From assembly GCA_018714845.1 (NCBI GenBank), contig DVMR01000014.1:1-46630 (forward strand): 46,630 nt of DNA, given 5' to 3'. This stretch comes from Candidatus Ventrousia excrementavium (lineage in GTDB: Bacteria; Bacillota; Clostridia; Oscillospirales; Butyricicoccaceae). Below the pieces are notes generated by a model that had not been told where the DNA came from, searched no databases, and saw only the letters and a program-made list of their open reading frames with translations. Shown one piece after another: positions 8,425-16,638 of this stretch; the first letter of the stretch is position 1, and every line of letters starts with the position of its first letter. The position numbers were made by a program, and so were the translations under genes.

Positions 8425-8592
8425 CCAGTTTTATTCAATTTAGTGTATTTTGCAAAAATATTTTGTTTATTTTTAACAATTTATCGTCTTAAAAGTAAAA
8501 TGCTTTTCAAAGTTTCCAGAATATTCAGTATTTTCTGTCAAAAGTCTTATACAGCACTTCAAAAGTTTGATATTCTGACATTCATATGCAAA

Positions 8593-8623
8593 GCGCCGCC
8601 CTTCCACCCAAGGAAGGACGGCG
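8593..8623 (-). terminator. Terminator of the iclR-ansA operon
   Basis: GCGCCG(C)CCTTCC pairs with GGAAGG(A)CGGCGC around a 5-7 nt loop, 15 nt after the ansA stop. The T-run on the minus strand is short (TTTGC), so termination may be partial. Confidence 0.6.
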
Positions 8624-8638
8624 CAGGATTTTTCCCGT

Positions 8639-9637
8639 TTAAACGCTGGGAATATGAACTTCACCAGCCAGGCTGACGGAAAACAGCTGGCGGATCTCAC
8701 CGACGTCGCGTGTACGGCCAAGCGCCCACATCAGTTTGGTGACAGCAGCCTCACTCGTCATATCATAGCCCTGAATAACGCCCTGCTCAAGTGCTTTCTG
8801 GCCGACCTGATAAATGGACAGCTCGCTCGACTCATAAAGGCACTGGCTGCACACAACGACGGGGATTTTTTCACGTGCTGCGCGCTCGAGCTTGGCGACA
8901 AAGTCTCGGCGGATAAACTGAATGCCGCCCGCGCCGAAGGCCTCGATGACAATGCCGCGCGTTCCCGCATCAATCAGCATGTCAATGATCCCGGGATTGG
9001 TGCACGGGGTCAGCTTGAGCAGAAAAACACCGGTGTCGATGGTGGTGTCGAGCGCCGGTACGCCGGTGTTCTGCGGAAGGGTGTCCTCGCGCAGGCACAG
9101 CCCGGATGCGTTAATGATACCGGCAGGCGGGCAGTTGACGCTTTCAAAGGCGTCAAAGCCGGTGGTGCGCACTTTGACGGCGCGGCAGCCGAGGATGATT
9201 TTGCGGTCAAAGGCGACAAAAACGCCCGGCCGCCCGCTTTCAGCCATGGCAAAGGCGCAGCGCAGGTTGAGCACCGCGTCAGTCAGCGGATGGGCGATGG
9301 GCACCTGCGAGCCGGTCAGGACGACGGGCACAGGCGGATTTTTGAGCATAAAGCACAGCATGGACGCCGTATACGCCATCGTATCGGTGCCGTGGGTGAC
9401 GACAATGCCGTCAAACTCGCGAAAACCGTCGTAAATGGCGGCCGCAATGACCTTCCATTCCTCGGGCTGAATGTTGGTGCTGTCAAGGGTGAAAATCTCG
9501 CGCGTCGTCACCTCGCAGCCGGCAAAGCCTGCACCGAGATGGGACAGTATCTCGTCGCTGCCACGGGGAGCCAGGCCCTCGGCCCCGGGGGCCGAGGCGA
9601 TGGTTCCGCCCGTTGTCAGCATCAGGATTCTTTTCAT
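8639..9637 (-). CDS. ansA: L-asparaginase, type I (cytoplasmic)
   Basis: Hydrolyses L-asparagine to aspartate and ammonia. The 332 residues carry both signature motifs: TTGGTIAS near the N-terminus (nucleophile Thr12) and THGTDTMAYTA (81-91; Thr81-Asp85 of the second catalytic group). There is no signal peptide, and the length fits the cytoplasmic AnsA/type I group rather than the secreted type II enzymes. It starts 11 nt after the iclR stop, with AAGGAG overlapping that stop, so the two genes form an operon and the regulator probably senses a substrate of this pathway. Confidence 0.93.
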   Translation of the reverse strand: MKRILMLTTGGTIASAPGAEGLAPRGSDEILSHLGAGFAGCEVTTREIFTLDSTNIQPEEWKVIAAAIYDGFREFDGIVVTHGTDTMAYTASMLCFMLKNPPVPVVLTGSQVPIAHPLTDAVLNLRCAFAMAESGRPGVFVAFDRKIILGCRAVKVRTTGFDAFESVNCPPAGIINASGLCLREDTLPQNTGVPALDTTIDTGVFLLKLTPCTNPGIIDMLIDAGTRGIVIEAFGAGGIQFIRRDFVAKLERAAREKIPVVVCSQCLYESSELSIYQVGQKALEQGVIQGYDMTSEAAVTKLMWALGRTRDVGEIRQLFSVSLAGEVHIPSV

Positions 9638-9648
9638 GGCAATACTCC

Positions 9649-10425
9649 TTATGATATTCCGTTCTGCATGTCAAGCGCCACCTGCTTAAGGTCAGCGACC
9701 AGCTGGCCCTGGTCAAGGGCGCGGATACGGCTGGTCGGGCCCGATACCGAGATGACCACGCACAGCTCGCCGCGCCGGTTGAGCACCGGCGCCGCCGTAC
9801 AGGACAACCCCAGCTCGGTCTCGCCATCCTCGGTGGCAAAGCCCTGCCGGCGGATCTCCTCGAGCTGGCGGTCCAGAACGTCCCAGCTCGTGATAGTGTT
9901 CTCAGTAAACCCGATAAGCGGACGGCCGCGGTACTTGTCCAGAAAGCCCGGCTGTGAAAAGGCCAGCATACACTTGCCGCTGGCCGAAGCATGGCAGTAG
10001 GTCAAAGCGCCGACCGAAGGCGACACACGCAGGACACTCTGCGGGTTTTGAATCTTGGCGATAAGCAGCTGGCGCGGCAGCTCGTCCCCGCCGTTATAGG
10101 GCACGGTGACATGAACGCACTCGTTGTATTTGGCATTGAGCCGGTCAGCATAGGGCTTGACCAGGGTGACAAAGGCATTTTTTTCCTCAATCATCCGGCC
10201 AAGCACAAACAGACGGGTGCCCAGGCCGTACCGGCCCGATTGCTCGTCCTGATAAATAAAATTGCGGTTTTTCAGCGTTTGCAACATGCGGTGCACCGCG
10301 CTTTTGGGAATGGACAGCCCCTGCGCGATGCCGCTGAGCGTACATTCGCCGCCCTGCTGGTAAATGTATTCGATAATGTCAACAGCCCGGTCGACAGCGG
10401 CGACCCCACCTTCGGTTTTGGGCAA
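9649..10425 (-). CDS. IclR family transcriptional regulator
   Basis: A 258-residue regulator. The N-terminal winged helix-turn-helix (residues about 8-70; CTLSGIAQGLSIPKSAVHRMLQTL) is followed by the C-terminal ligand-binding domain (YCHASASGKCMLAF, CVVISVSGPTSRI). These domains bind small organic acids or related effectors in known IclR proteins. It heads the operon with ansA. Its own promoter carries AACCAGTT between the -35 and -10 boxes (10473-10480), the usual place for autoregulation, and the same 8-mer flanks the DUF819 promoter. The effector is unknown. Confidence 0.92.
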   Translation of the reverse strand: MPKTEGGVAAVDRAVDIIEYIYQQGGECTLSGIAQGLSIPKSAVHRMLQTLKNRNFIYQDEQSGRYGLGTRLFVLGRMIEEKNAFVTLVKPYADRLNAKYNECVHVTVPYNGGDELPRQLLIAKIQNPQSVLRVSPSVGALTYCHASASGKCMLAFSQPGFLDKYRGRPLIGFTENTITSWDVLDRQLEEIRRQGFATEDGETELGLSCTAAPVLNRRGELCVVISVSGPTSRIRALDQGQLVADLKQVALDMQNGIS

Positions 10426-10458
10426 TGGGCTCTCCCCTTTCCTGCATTCTTATGCACA

Positions 10459-10488
10459 ATCATACCATATCGAACCAGTTCTTTGCAA
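10459..10488 (-). promoter_or_regulatory. Promoter of iclR-ansA with candidate operator
   Basis: On the minus strand TTGCAA (10483-10488) and TATGAT (10459-10464) have an 18-nt spacer. The near-palindrome AACCAGTT lies inside the spacer (10473-10480), where a bound protein would block RNA polymerase. Confidence 0.6.
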
Positions 10489-10498
10489 CTATGATCCC

Positions 10499-10527
10499 TT
10501 GTATTTCCCTGAGCTGCGCGCTATAAT
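10499..10527 (+). promoter_or_regulatory. Promoter of the cupin/metallopeptidase pair
   Basis: TTGTAT (10499-10504) and a perfect TATAAT (10522-10527) are separated by 17 nt, 37 nt upstream of the cupin ATG. It is divergent from the iclR promoter with only about 10 nt between the two -35 boxes. Confidence 0.65.
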
Positions 10528-10564
10528 GAAATCGTTCATACCAAAAATCATGGAGGAATCAGCT

Positions 10565-10909
10565 ATGGTCAAGACCCTTGAAATGATGAGAACCGAAATC
10601 AAGCGCGATCTGCGCGGCGGCAGCGGCGAGATCCCCACCCTGCACCTGCTCGAAGCCGACGAAACCATGGGCAAATGCAACCTGTGCTCGCACATGACAT
10701 TGCAGCCCGGCGTTTCCATCGGCGAGCATCCGCACAACCCGGACGCTGAAATTTACTACTGCCTCAAGGGCGAGCTGACGGTCAGCGACAACGGCACGGA
10801 AAAAGTCATGCACGCCGGCGACATCATGTTCATTGGCGGCGGCCAGACCCACTGGGCGAAAAACCTGTCCAATGAGCCGGTCGAAATGCTGGCCATTGTC
10901 ATCAAATAA
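10565..10909 (+). CDS. Small cupin domain protein
   Basis: A 114-residue single-domain cupin. The first cupin motif is seen in PGVSIGEHPHNPDAEIYYCLKG (two His, one Glu, the usual metal ligands), and the second in GDIMFIGGGQTHWAKN with the last His. The fold normally binds a metal and either a small ligand or a substrate. The start at 10565 is preferred because GGAGG lies 8 nt upstream; an open frame reaches further back but crosses the promoter. It is 3 nt from the HExxH-peptidase gene, so the two are co-translated. The substrate is unknown. Confidence 0.85.
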   Translation: MVKTLEMMRTEIKRDLRGGSGEIPTLHLLEADETMGKCNLCSHMTLQPGVSIGEHPHNPDAEIYYCLKGELTVSDNGTEKVMHAGDIMFIGGGQTHWAKNLSNEPVEMLAIVIK

Positions 10910-10912
10910 AAA

Positions 10913-12091
10913 ATGGGAGAAAACGCACTGACAGTTGCGCTCACGCTCCAGCCGGAAAGTCTCAGCGCCTGCGCACACCTGTCTTGCCCGGAAAACAGTG
11001 CGCGTCAGCTCTCCTTTATTTTAAACAGCGACCTGACTGTCCATGCGCTGCGGGCTGATGTGCCGGTGCAGTGGCAGTGCACTGACGGTGAAAAGCCGGT
11101 CTTTCGCTCGCCGGCGCAGCGTGTCACTGTCACAGGTGAAGGACCGATTACCGAGCTGTGGGTCGAGTATGAAGGCAGTGTGCAGTTTGACCCCGTGCAG
11201 ATAAAAAACTGGGCCAACATCGTCACCCCTGACTTTGTGTCGCTCAGCTATTATTCGGTCTGGTATCCGCAGGAACTGCCCTTTGACATCGCACAGGACC
11301 GGGTCCTGCTTGCAGATGATGCACAGGACTGGTTTGTTGTCAAAGGGCGCTGGGACCCGGCCCGCTCGGTTTGGGAGTACGGCGGCGAGGGATATGACCC
11401 CTTTAACATCGTGGCCTATCGCAAAGAGAGGCTTCAGGTCGTGTCAGATGAGGCCATGAACATCTATTTCATGGACCCGGCAGTCCGGCCGCAGGCCGAG
11501 GCGGCGAGGGATGTGTACCGGCGCATCACAGAATATTACAACGGCCGGCTGTTTCCGCAGCGCAGGCTGGACGTGCTCGACATCCCCTGTGCCTGGCCGG
11601 CCATCCGCGAAGGGGGCGGCTACCGCCGGCGCGACCTGATGTGGTCGGTGTCTCCCGGCGAACCGGGACCCGACCTGACGCACTTTCTTGCGCACGAGAC
11701 GGCCCATATCTGGTGCACGGGTGCTCCCGCTGAAACGTGGGAAGACTGGCTCAACGAAACGACGGCTGAATGGTCGGCCCTGTGCTTTGCGCTCGATTCA
11801 GGCGACCGGACGCTGTTTGATTACACTCTGGGCCGCCACCTGCCCTGCGCAGCGTCTTTGCCGCCCATCCGCACCCGGGACGGCAGCCGCCCCGAAGGAG
11901 TGCATTCCAAAGGAACAGCGCTTTTTTACCGTGTCTTTGAACAGTGCGGCGCCGGTGTGATGGAAAAGCTGGTGCGAACCTTTGCCGCTCTTCCCGACGC
12001 GGATAAAAACACCGCGTCCTATCTCGCTGCTCTGCGCCGCGAAGGTCTGACCTCGGCCGCTGACCTGATTGAACCGGGACTCGACATCTGA
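10913..12091 (+). CDS. Putative zinc metallopeptidase, M1-like (gluzincin)
   Basis: A 392-residue soluble protein with no signal peptide. The segment HETAHIWC around residues 260-270 fits HExxH, and 16 residues later WLNETTAEW supplies a Glu in the position of the third zinc ligand; M1 aminopeptidases usually have HExxH-x18-E followed by a similar W-L-N-E. The N-terminal half is beta-rich, as in M1 proteins, but the protein is far shorter than an aminopeptidase N and lacks a recognisable GxMEN motif. It may be an M1-like peptidase of narrowed function. The ATG is 3 nt after the cupin stop with no strong ribosome binding site, implying translational coupling. The terminator at 12097 closes the unit. 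Confidence 0.7.
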   Translation: MGENALTVALTLQPESLSACAHLSCPENSARQLSFILNSDLTVHALRADVPVQWQCTDGEKPVFRSPAQRVTVTGEGPITELWVEYEGSVQFDPVQIKNWANIVTPDFVSLSYYSVWYPQELPFDIAQDRVLLADDAQDWFVVKGRWDPARSVWEYGGEGYDPFNIVAYRKERLQVVSDEAMNIYFMDPAVRPQAEAARDVYRRITEYYNGRLFPQRRLDVLDIPCAWPAIREGGGYRRRDLMWSVSPGEPGPDLTHFLAHETAHIWCTGAPAETWEDWLNETTAEWSALCFALDSGDRTLFDYTLGRHLPCAASLPPIRTRDGSRPEGVHSKGTALFYRVFEQCGAGVMEKLVRTFAALPDADKNTASYLAALRREGLTSAADLIEPGLDI

Positions 12092-12096
12092 CTGCA

Positions 12097-12120
12097 AAAC
12101 GCCGCCAAGCGGCGTTTTTT
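12097..12120 (+). terminator. Terminator of the cupin/peptidase unit
   Basis: AAAACGCCGC and GCGGCGTTTTTT form a tight hairpin with a 3-nt loop, starting 6 nt after the stop codon. Confidence 0.9.
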
Positions 12121-12176
12121 ATCGCAGCAGCGCCGGCCGCGTTCTTCAAAATACATGCCCGCTTTATCAATCAGCA

Positions 12177-12205
12177 TTGCCATTGCCTGTGCTGTATGCT
12201 ACAAT
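12177..12205 (+). promoter_or_regulatory. Promoter of the MATE transporter gene
   Basis: TTGCCA (12177-12182) and TACAAT (12200-12205) have a 17-nt spacer, about 50 nt before the ATG at 12257. Confidence 0.6.
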
Positions 12206-12256
12206 GCTTTTTGTGGCCGCAGTCCGGCGGCTATTTTATTGTGCAGGAGGGAGAGA

Positions 12257-13621
12257 ATGACCCATCGCATCAATTTGCTTGAAGGCAATATTTTTTCTTC
12301 GCTGACACGGCTGGCCATCCCCATTATGCTGACCTCGCTCATTCAGATGGCCTACAACCTGACCGACATGATCTGGATTGGCTACCTAGGCGCCGACGCG
12401 GTGGCCAGCGTAGGTGCGGCCGGCATGTACGGCTGGCTCTCACAGTCCATTGCCACGCTGGCGCGCATGGGCGGCCAGGTCAACGTCGGACATCGTCTGG
12501 GCGCCGGAGACAACGATGAAGCGGCCCGCTTTGCGCAGAATGCGCTGCAGCTTGAAATCGTTCTCAGCGTGCTGTTCGGGCTGGTCATGATGCTGTTTAC
12601 CAGCCCGCTCGTCGGCTTTTTCCGCCTGAACGGAGCGCAGACCATCGCCGATGCCGAATCCTATCTGTTCATCACCGGCGGACTGATTATTTTCAGTACC
12701 TTAAACCAGGTTTTCACAGGTCTTATTACTGTCACCGGCAACAGCCGCACCCCCTTCCTTGTCACGACGGCAGGGCTTGTGCTCAATATTGTACTTGACC
12801 CGGTGCTTATTTTCGGCATCGGTCCCTTTCCCGTTATGGGCGTAGCCGGAGCCGCCATCGCCACCGTGCTGGCGCAGGCGCTCGTTACCCTGCTGTATGT
12901 GCTGTACGCCCGGCGCGACGCTCATCTGCTGCAGAGGGTCCGCATTTTTGCCCGACCGGACCTTAAGAAGATCCGCGATATCCTGCGCATTGGCCTGCCT
13001 TCGGCTGTGCAGGGCGCATTGTTCACGAGCATCTCGATGGTGCTTGCGCGCACGGTTGCCGTTTTCGGCGACACGGCCATTGCCGTGCAGAAGGTCGGCA
13101 GCCAGATTGAGTCAATCTCGTGGATGACGGCCGACGGCTTCAGCGCCGCGCTCAGTTCGTTTATCGCGCAAAATCACGGGGCCGGCAATTTTGAACGCAC
13201 CAAGTGCGGCTTCCGCAGCGCCTTTACCATTATGGTCTGCTGGGGAATCTTTACATCGCTGCTGCTTATCTTTGCGGCCGCGCCCATTTTCCGCATCTTT
13301 ATCCGTGAGCCCGAAGCTCTTCCCCTGGGTGTCGACTATCTGGTCATTCTGGGCTTTTCACAGCTGTTCTGCTGTATTGAAATCATGGTCGGCGGCGCTT
13401 TTTCCGGGTTTGGCAAAACGCTGCCCCCATCCATCACCAGCATTGTGCTGACCTCGGCCCGCATTCCCATGGCCATGGTGCTGTCAGCGACGGCGCTCGG
13501 CCTCAATGGTGTGTGGTGGAGCATCACCATCTCCAGCATTTTGAAAGGCACAGTACTGCTCACGCTTTTCCTGCTCTTTTTGCGGCGCGAAACCCGGCGG
13601 CGACAGGAGCAGCCTGCCTGA
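12257..13621 (+). CDS. MATE family efflux transporter
   Basis: A 454-residue integral membrane exporter with about 12 hydrophobic helices in two related halves, typical of the NorM/DinF superfamily that swaps drugs or metabolites for Na+ or H+. The N-terminus (LLEGNIFSSLTRLAIPIMLTSLIQMAYNL, read as two segments) is the standard start of clostridial MATE proteins. The start at 12257 is chosen because AGGAGG lies 6 nt upstream; a longer frame from 12155 would cover the promoter. Single-gene unit; the cargo cannot be told from sequence. Confidence 0.93.
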   Translation: MTHRINLLEGNIFSSLTRLAIPIMLTSLIQMAYNLTDMIWIGYLGADAVASVGAAGMYGWLSQSIATLARMGGQVNVGHRLGAGDNDEAARFAQNALQLEIVLSVLFGLVMMLFTSPLVGFFRLNGAQTIADAESYLFITGGLIIFSTLNQVFTGLITVTGNSRTPFLVTTAGLVLNIVLDPVLIFGIGPFPVMGVAGAAIATVLAQALVTLLYVLYARRDAHLLQRVRIFARPDLKKIRDILRIGLPSAVQGALFTSISMVLARTVAVFGDTAIAVQKVGSQIESISWMTADGFSAALSSFIAQNHGAGNFERTKCGFRSAFTIMVCWGIFTSLLLIFAAAPIFRIFIREPEALPLGVDYLVILGFSQLFCCIEIMVGGAFSGFGKTLPPSITSIVLTSARIPMAMVLSATALGLNGVWWSITISSILKGTVLLTLFLLFLRRETRRRQEQPA

Positions 13622-13637
13622 TTTCTTAAAGAGATAT

Positions 13638-13671
13638 AAAAAAAGGGAGCGAAAGCCGCGCTTTCGCTCCC
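13638..13671 (-). terminator. Terminator of the degV gene
   Basis: GGGAGCGAAAGC pairs with GCTTTCGCTCCC around a 3-nt loop. The minus strand ends in TTTTTTT, so it is a strong stop for the DegV gene. On the plus strand the tail (TTGATGC) is weak but may still slow transcripts from the MATE gene. Confidence 0.85.
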
Positions 13672-13692
13672 TTGATGCTTTATGATATTGGT

Positions 13693-14571
13693 CTACAGCC
13701 GCTTGTCGCCCCAGAACAGGGTTGCCAGCACGCCCGGACCCGTATGCGTGCCGATTGTCGGACCGAGCATATAAATCTCAATCTTAACGCCAGGCAGCTT
13801 TTCGCTCAGCAGACGCCGCAGCTCTTCCGCGTCCTCAGGGCAATCGCCGTGGGGAATGATGATGGTCTGCTCGTCGGGATTTTTGATGTGTTCGACGGTC
13901 AGGCGGGCCAGCTCTTCAATGGCCTGATGACGGCCGCGCTTTTTGCCGATGGGCACCAGCTTGCCAGTATCGTCAATATACAAAATGGGCTTAATGCCAA
14001 TCAGACTGCCCAGCACAGCCTCGGCCTTGCTCAGGCGGCCGCCGCGGTACAGGTGATTGAGGTCGTCGACCGTAAAGAAGTGACATACCTGCAGGCAGCG
14101 CTTCTCAAGCTCAGCCGCCGCCTCGTCAGCTGTCATCCCCTGCTCGCGCAGCTTTTGAGCCAGCATGACCAGCATCCCGTGTCCCATGGCGGCGCAGCGC
14201 GAGTCGACGCACAGCACCCGCCGGCCGGGGTATTTCTGCATCATTTCGTCGGCCACCATGCACGCCGTTGCATAAGTTCCGCTCAGCTTGGATGAAAAGA
14301 CCAGGTACAGCGAATCCATGCCGGCTTTACAGCTTTCTTCAAAGTACTCGGTGATTTTTTCAAGATTGCCCTGCACAGTCGACGGCATTCCGCCGCCGCG
14401 GATATAATCATAAACCTTTTTGGGCGGCAGGGTGACGCCAAAGTCGTCCCAGTACTCCTTGCCGTCAATCACAATGCCGTGAGGTACGCAACAGGCGTTG
14501 TTTTCTTCATACCAGACCTTCGGCAGATCATTCGTGCTGTCGCTGATCAGCATGAATTTATAATCGGACAT
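13693..14571 (-). CDS. DegV family fatty-acid-binding protein
   Basis: A 292-residue DegV protein. In Firmicutes, members bind long-chain fatty acids and hand them to fatty acid kinase (FakA) for phospholipid synthesis. Visible hallmarks are the N-terminal DSTNDLP, the central VFSSKLSGTYATA (fatty-acid-pocket Ser/Thr region) and DSRCAAMGHGMLV. FakA is not nearby, and clostridial genomes often hold several DegV paralogs, so this may be an accessory one. AAAGGAGAG precedes the ATG; a TTGCAA/TATAAT promoter lies upstream. Confidence 0.93.
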   Translation of the reverse strand: MSDYKFMLISDSTNDLPKVWYEENNACCVPHGIVIDGKEYWDDFGVTLPPKKVYDYIRGGGMPSTVQGNLEKITEYFEESCKAGMDSLYLVFSSKLSGTYATACMVADEMMQKYPGRRVLCVDSRCAAMGHGMLVMLAQKLREQGMTADEAAAELEKRCLQVCHFFTVDDLNHLYRGGRLSKAEAVLGSLIGIKPILYIDDTGKLVPIGKKRGRHQAIEELARLTVEHIKNPDEQTIIIPHGDCPEDAEELRRLLSEKLPGVKIEIYMLGPTIGTHTGPGVLATLFWGDKRL

Positions 14572-14642
14572 AAAACGCTCTCCTTTTTATGGCCGGCTCT
14601 GGCCGGCGTTTGCGGCTCCGCACAGCTTGGGGAACCGCGGCT

Positions 14643-14670
14643 ATTATATCATAAAAACGCCGGCTTGCAA
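14643..14670 (-). promoter_or_regulatory. Promoter of the degV gene
   Basis: On the minus strand TTGCAA (14665-14670) and TATAAT (14643-14648) are separated by 16 nt, 71 nt upstream of the start codon. Confidence 0.6.
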
Positions 14671-14699
14671 AGCTTTTTCGCATATGGGAGGAAATTCGC

Positions 14700-15368
14700 T
14701 TGCTGATGGATATTGACGGAATGACCGTGACAGTGGTGCGTAAAAGAATCAAAAACCTGTATCTGACCGTGTCGCCGCGCGACGGCGCAGTGCGCGTCTC
14801 CGCGCCCGCCCATGTTCCGGATGCCGCAGTACTGGACTTTGTCCGCTCCAAAGCGGACTGGATCGCGCGGCAGCAGGCGCGGCTTGCCGACATAGCCCCA
14901 AAAACGCCGGTGCCCGACGGCCAGGTCTCCGTCTGGGGCCGGCCGTACTCTCTGTGCTTTGCGCCCGGTCAGCCGTCTGCACTTGCAGACGGCCGGCTGC
15001 GCCTGTCCGTGCCGCAGGACAGCACATCCGAGCAGCGCCATGAGGCGCTGACACAATTTTACCGCGCTGCCCTGCACGACGAAATCACCCGCCGGCTGCC
15101 TGTGTGGGAGGCCATTACGGGACTGTACTGCGCAGGCTGGCAGATACGCGACATGAAAACGCGCTGGGGTTCATGTACGCCGGGCACCAAAAAGCTGCGC
15201 TTCAGCCTTGCGCTGGCTCGCCGTCCTCTTGTCTGCCTTGACTATGTACTGCTGCACGAACTGGCGCATTTACAGGTGCCCAACCACGGCAGCGCGTTTA
15301 CCGCGCTGCTTGACCGGTATATGCCCAACTGGCGTGATGTTCGCGCCCTGCTCAACGGCCGGGCGTAA
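14700..15368 (+). CDS. YgjP/SprT-like zinc metallopeptidase domain protein
   Basis: About 222 residues of the YgjP-type (DUF45, M48-like) family. The zinc motif is HELAHLQVPNHGSAF near residues 187-201 with HExxH and a following His, and the family-typical TRWGSCTPG precedes it near residue 155. Members are cytosolic and poorly characterised. GGGAGG lies 8 nt before a TTG codon at 14700, which is the better start; the ATG at 14706 is 14 nt away. It converges on the EIIC-like gene with a 3-nt gap and no hairpin between. Confidence 0.85.
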   Translation: MLMDIDGMTVTVVRKRIKNLYLTVSPRDGAVRVSAPAHVPDAAVLDFVRSKADWIARQQARLADIAPKTPVPDGQVSVWGRPYSLCFAPGQPSALADGRLRLSVPQDSTSEQRHEALTQFYRAALHDEITRRLPVWEAITGLYCAGWQIRDMKTRWGSCTPGTKKLRFSLALARRPLVCLDYVLLHELAHLQVPNHGSAFTALLDRYMPNWRDVRALLNGRA

Positions 15369-15371
15369 ACA

Positions 15372-16403
15372 TCAGGACAGCTCGCGCAGCTTCATGTCAC
15401 CGGGACGGACCCAGCCGACTTTGCGCAGCAGGCGGTCAACTGCCAGCGAGACAACGGCGGGTACCAGAACGTGCACCAGCAGCATGAGCAGGATGACCTT
15501 CAGCCCGCCCATTGACGCGGCCATATCCCCATACATGGTAATCTCGCCCACCAGGCCTGAGGTCCCCATTCCGGCGCCTGCCGGGACATTGGTCATGCCG
15601 AACACTGCAGACGACAGTCCGCCGCTGACCGCGCTGGCCACGGTCGGGGCAATCCATATCTGCGGCCGGCGCATGATATTGGGCACCTGCAGCATGGATG
15701 TGCCGATGCCCTGTGAAATCAGGCCGGAGACACCGTTGTCGCCAAAGCTGATGACGGCAAAGCCGACCATCTGCGCCGCGCAGCCCGCCGTTGCCGCGCC
15801 GCCGGCCAGCCCTGACAGGCCCAGCATGATGCACAGCGCAGCCGAGCTGATGGGCAGCGTGAGCACCATGCCGACAATAACGCCAACGGCAATGCCCATA
15901 GGCAGGGGCGACAAAACGGTGGCCGCGTTGACAAGCTGCCCGAGCCAGTCCATTGCGCTCGAGATGGACGGCCCGACCAGATGGCCGAAAAAGCCGCCTG
16001 TCACAATGGTGACAATGGGTGTGACAACAATGTCGACCGGCGTGCGCTTGGACACAAGCTGTCCGCATTCGGCCCCGATAACGGCCGCGATAAAGGCGCC
16101 GACCGGTCCGCCAAAGGCATAGCCGATGGCGCCGGCACCGGCGCATGAAAAGACGACCATGCCGTCGCACTTGAGGCCCCAGGCAATGGCAACGCCAATC
16201 GCCGCACCCACGACGGGCGACGAGGCGTCAAGCACCTCGGTCAGCGGGGCGATAAAGGACAGCCCCGGCAGTCTGGCGAGCTGCGTCAGAATCAGCCCGA
16301 TAATAAGCGACGAAAACAATCCCAACGCCATGGCCCCCATGGCGTCGATGAAATACCTTTTAAAAATTTTGTAGATCAGCGTTTGTTGCCGGCCTTCCGA
16401 CAT
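15372..16403 (-). CDS. PTS EIIC_2-type membrane protein (stand-alone)
   Basis: A 343-residue multi-spanning protein, rich in Gly and Ala, of the PTS_EIIC_2 family. Typical stretches are DASSPVVGAAIGVAIAWGLK, GPVGAFIAAVIGAECGQLVS and the central TPVDIVVTPIVTIVTGGFFG. Family members are annotated as IIC components or as regulators of sugar uptake, but here no IIA, IIB or HPr gene is near. The substrate is unknown and phosphotransfer coupling is unproven. The promoter is at 16452-16480. The downstream end lies 3 nt from the convergent metallopeptidase gene. Confidence 0.85.
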   Translation of the reverse strand: MSEGRQQTLIYKIFKRYFIDAMGAMALGLFSSLIIGLILTQLARLPGLSFIAPLTEVLDASSPVVGAAIGVAIAWGLKCDGMVVFSCAGAGAIGYAFGGPVGAFIAAVIGAECGQLVSKRTPVDIVVTPIVTIVTGGFFGHLVGPSISSAMDWLGQLVNAATVLSPLPMGIAVGVIVGMVLTLPISSAALCIMLGLSGLAGGAATAGCAAQMVGFAVISFGDNGVSGLISQGIGTSMLQVPNIMRRPQIWIAPTVASAVSGGLSSAVFGMTNVPAGAGMGTSGLVGEITMYGDMAASMGGLKVILLMLLVHVLVPAVVSLAVDRLLRKVGWVRPGDMKLRELS

Positions 16404-16451
16404 GATGATCTTCCTCTCTTACCCCTATTGACCGCTCTGGCGGCCTACGCT

Positions 16452-16480
16452 ATCATATCACAATCGATCAGATTTGGAAA
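16452..16480 (-). promoter_or_regulatory. Promoter of the EIIC-like gene
   Basis: On the minus strand TTTCCA (16475-16480) and TATGAT (16452-16457) have a 17-nt spacer, about 50 nt upstream of the ATG. The rest of the 235-nt gap up to 16638 is AT-rich and must carry the divergent promoter of the SLH protein gene, but no single -35/-10 pair stands out there. Confidence 0.45.
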
Positions 16481-16638
16481 GTGAACCGATATCTTTTTTT
16501 ACAAAGCGCACCACATATGTGACAAATAAAAACAATTTGAAATTATCTCTTTTCTTTTGCTGTAAATTGTACTAGAATGGACAGTATACGGGCCTGCGCC
16601 CGGCGTTTACCCACTTTAAACCCCTGAAAGGAGCTGCC

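Larger units (their letters stand above)
8281..8638. other. AT-rich intergenic region between ansA and the DUF819 gene
   Basis: This 358-nt gap is strikingly AT-rich compared with its neighbours. It holds the ansA terminator (8593-8623), the DUF819 promoter (8396-8424) and two copies of AACCAGTT (8358-8365 and 8423-8430). The stretch 8431-8590 has no convincing gene: the open frames there lack ribosome binding sites and run into ansA on the wrong strand. Confidence 0.7.

Noticed and set aside
8410-8676. An 88-codon open frame on the plus strand in the AT-rich gap between ansA and the DUF819 gene.
   Set aside because: It has no ribosome binding site, runs across the ansA terminator into ansA antisense, and its composition is that of non-coding AT-rich DNA.
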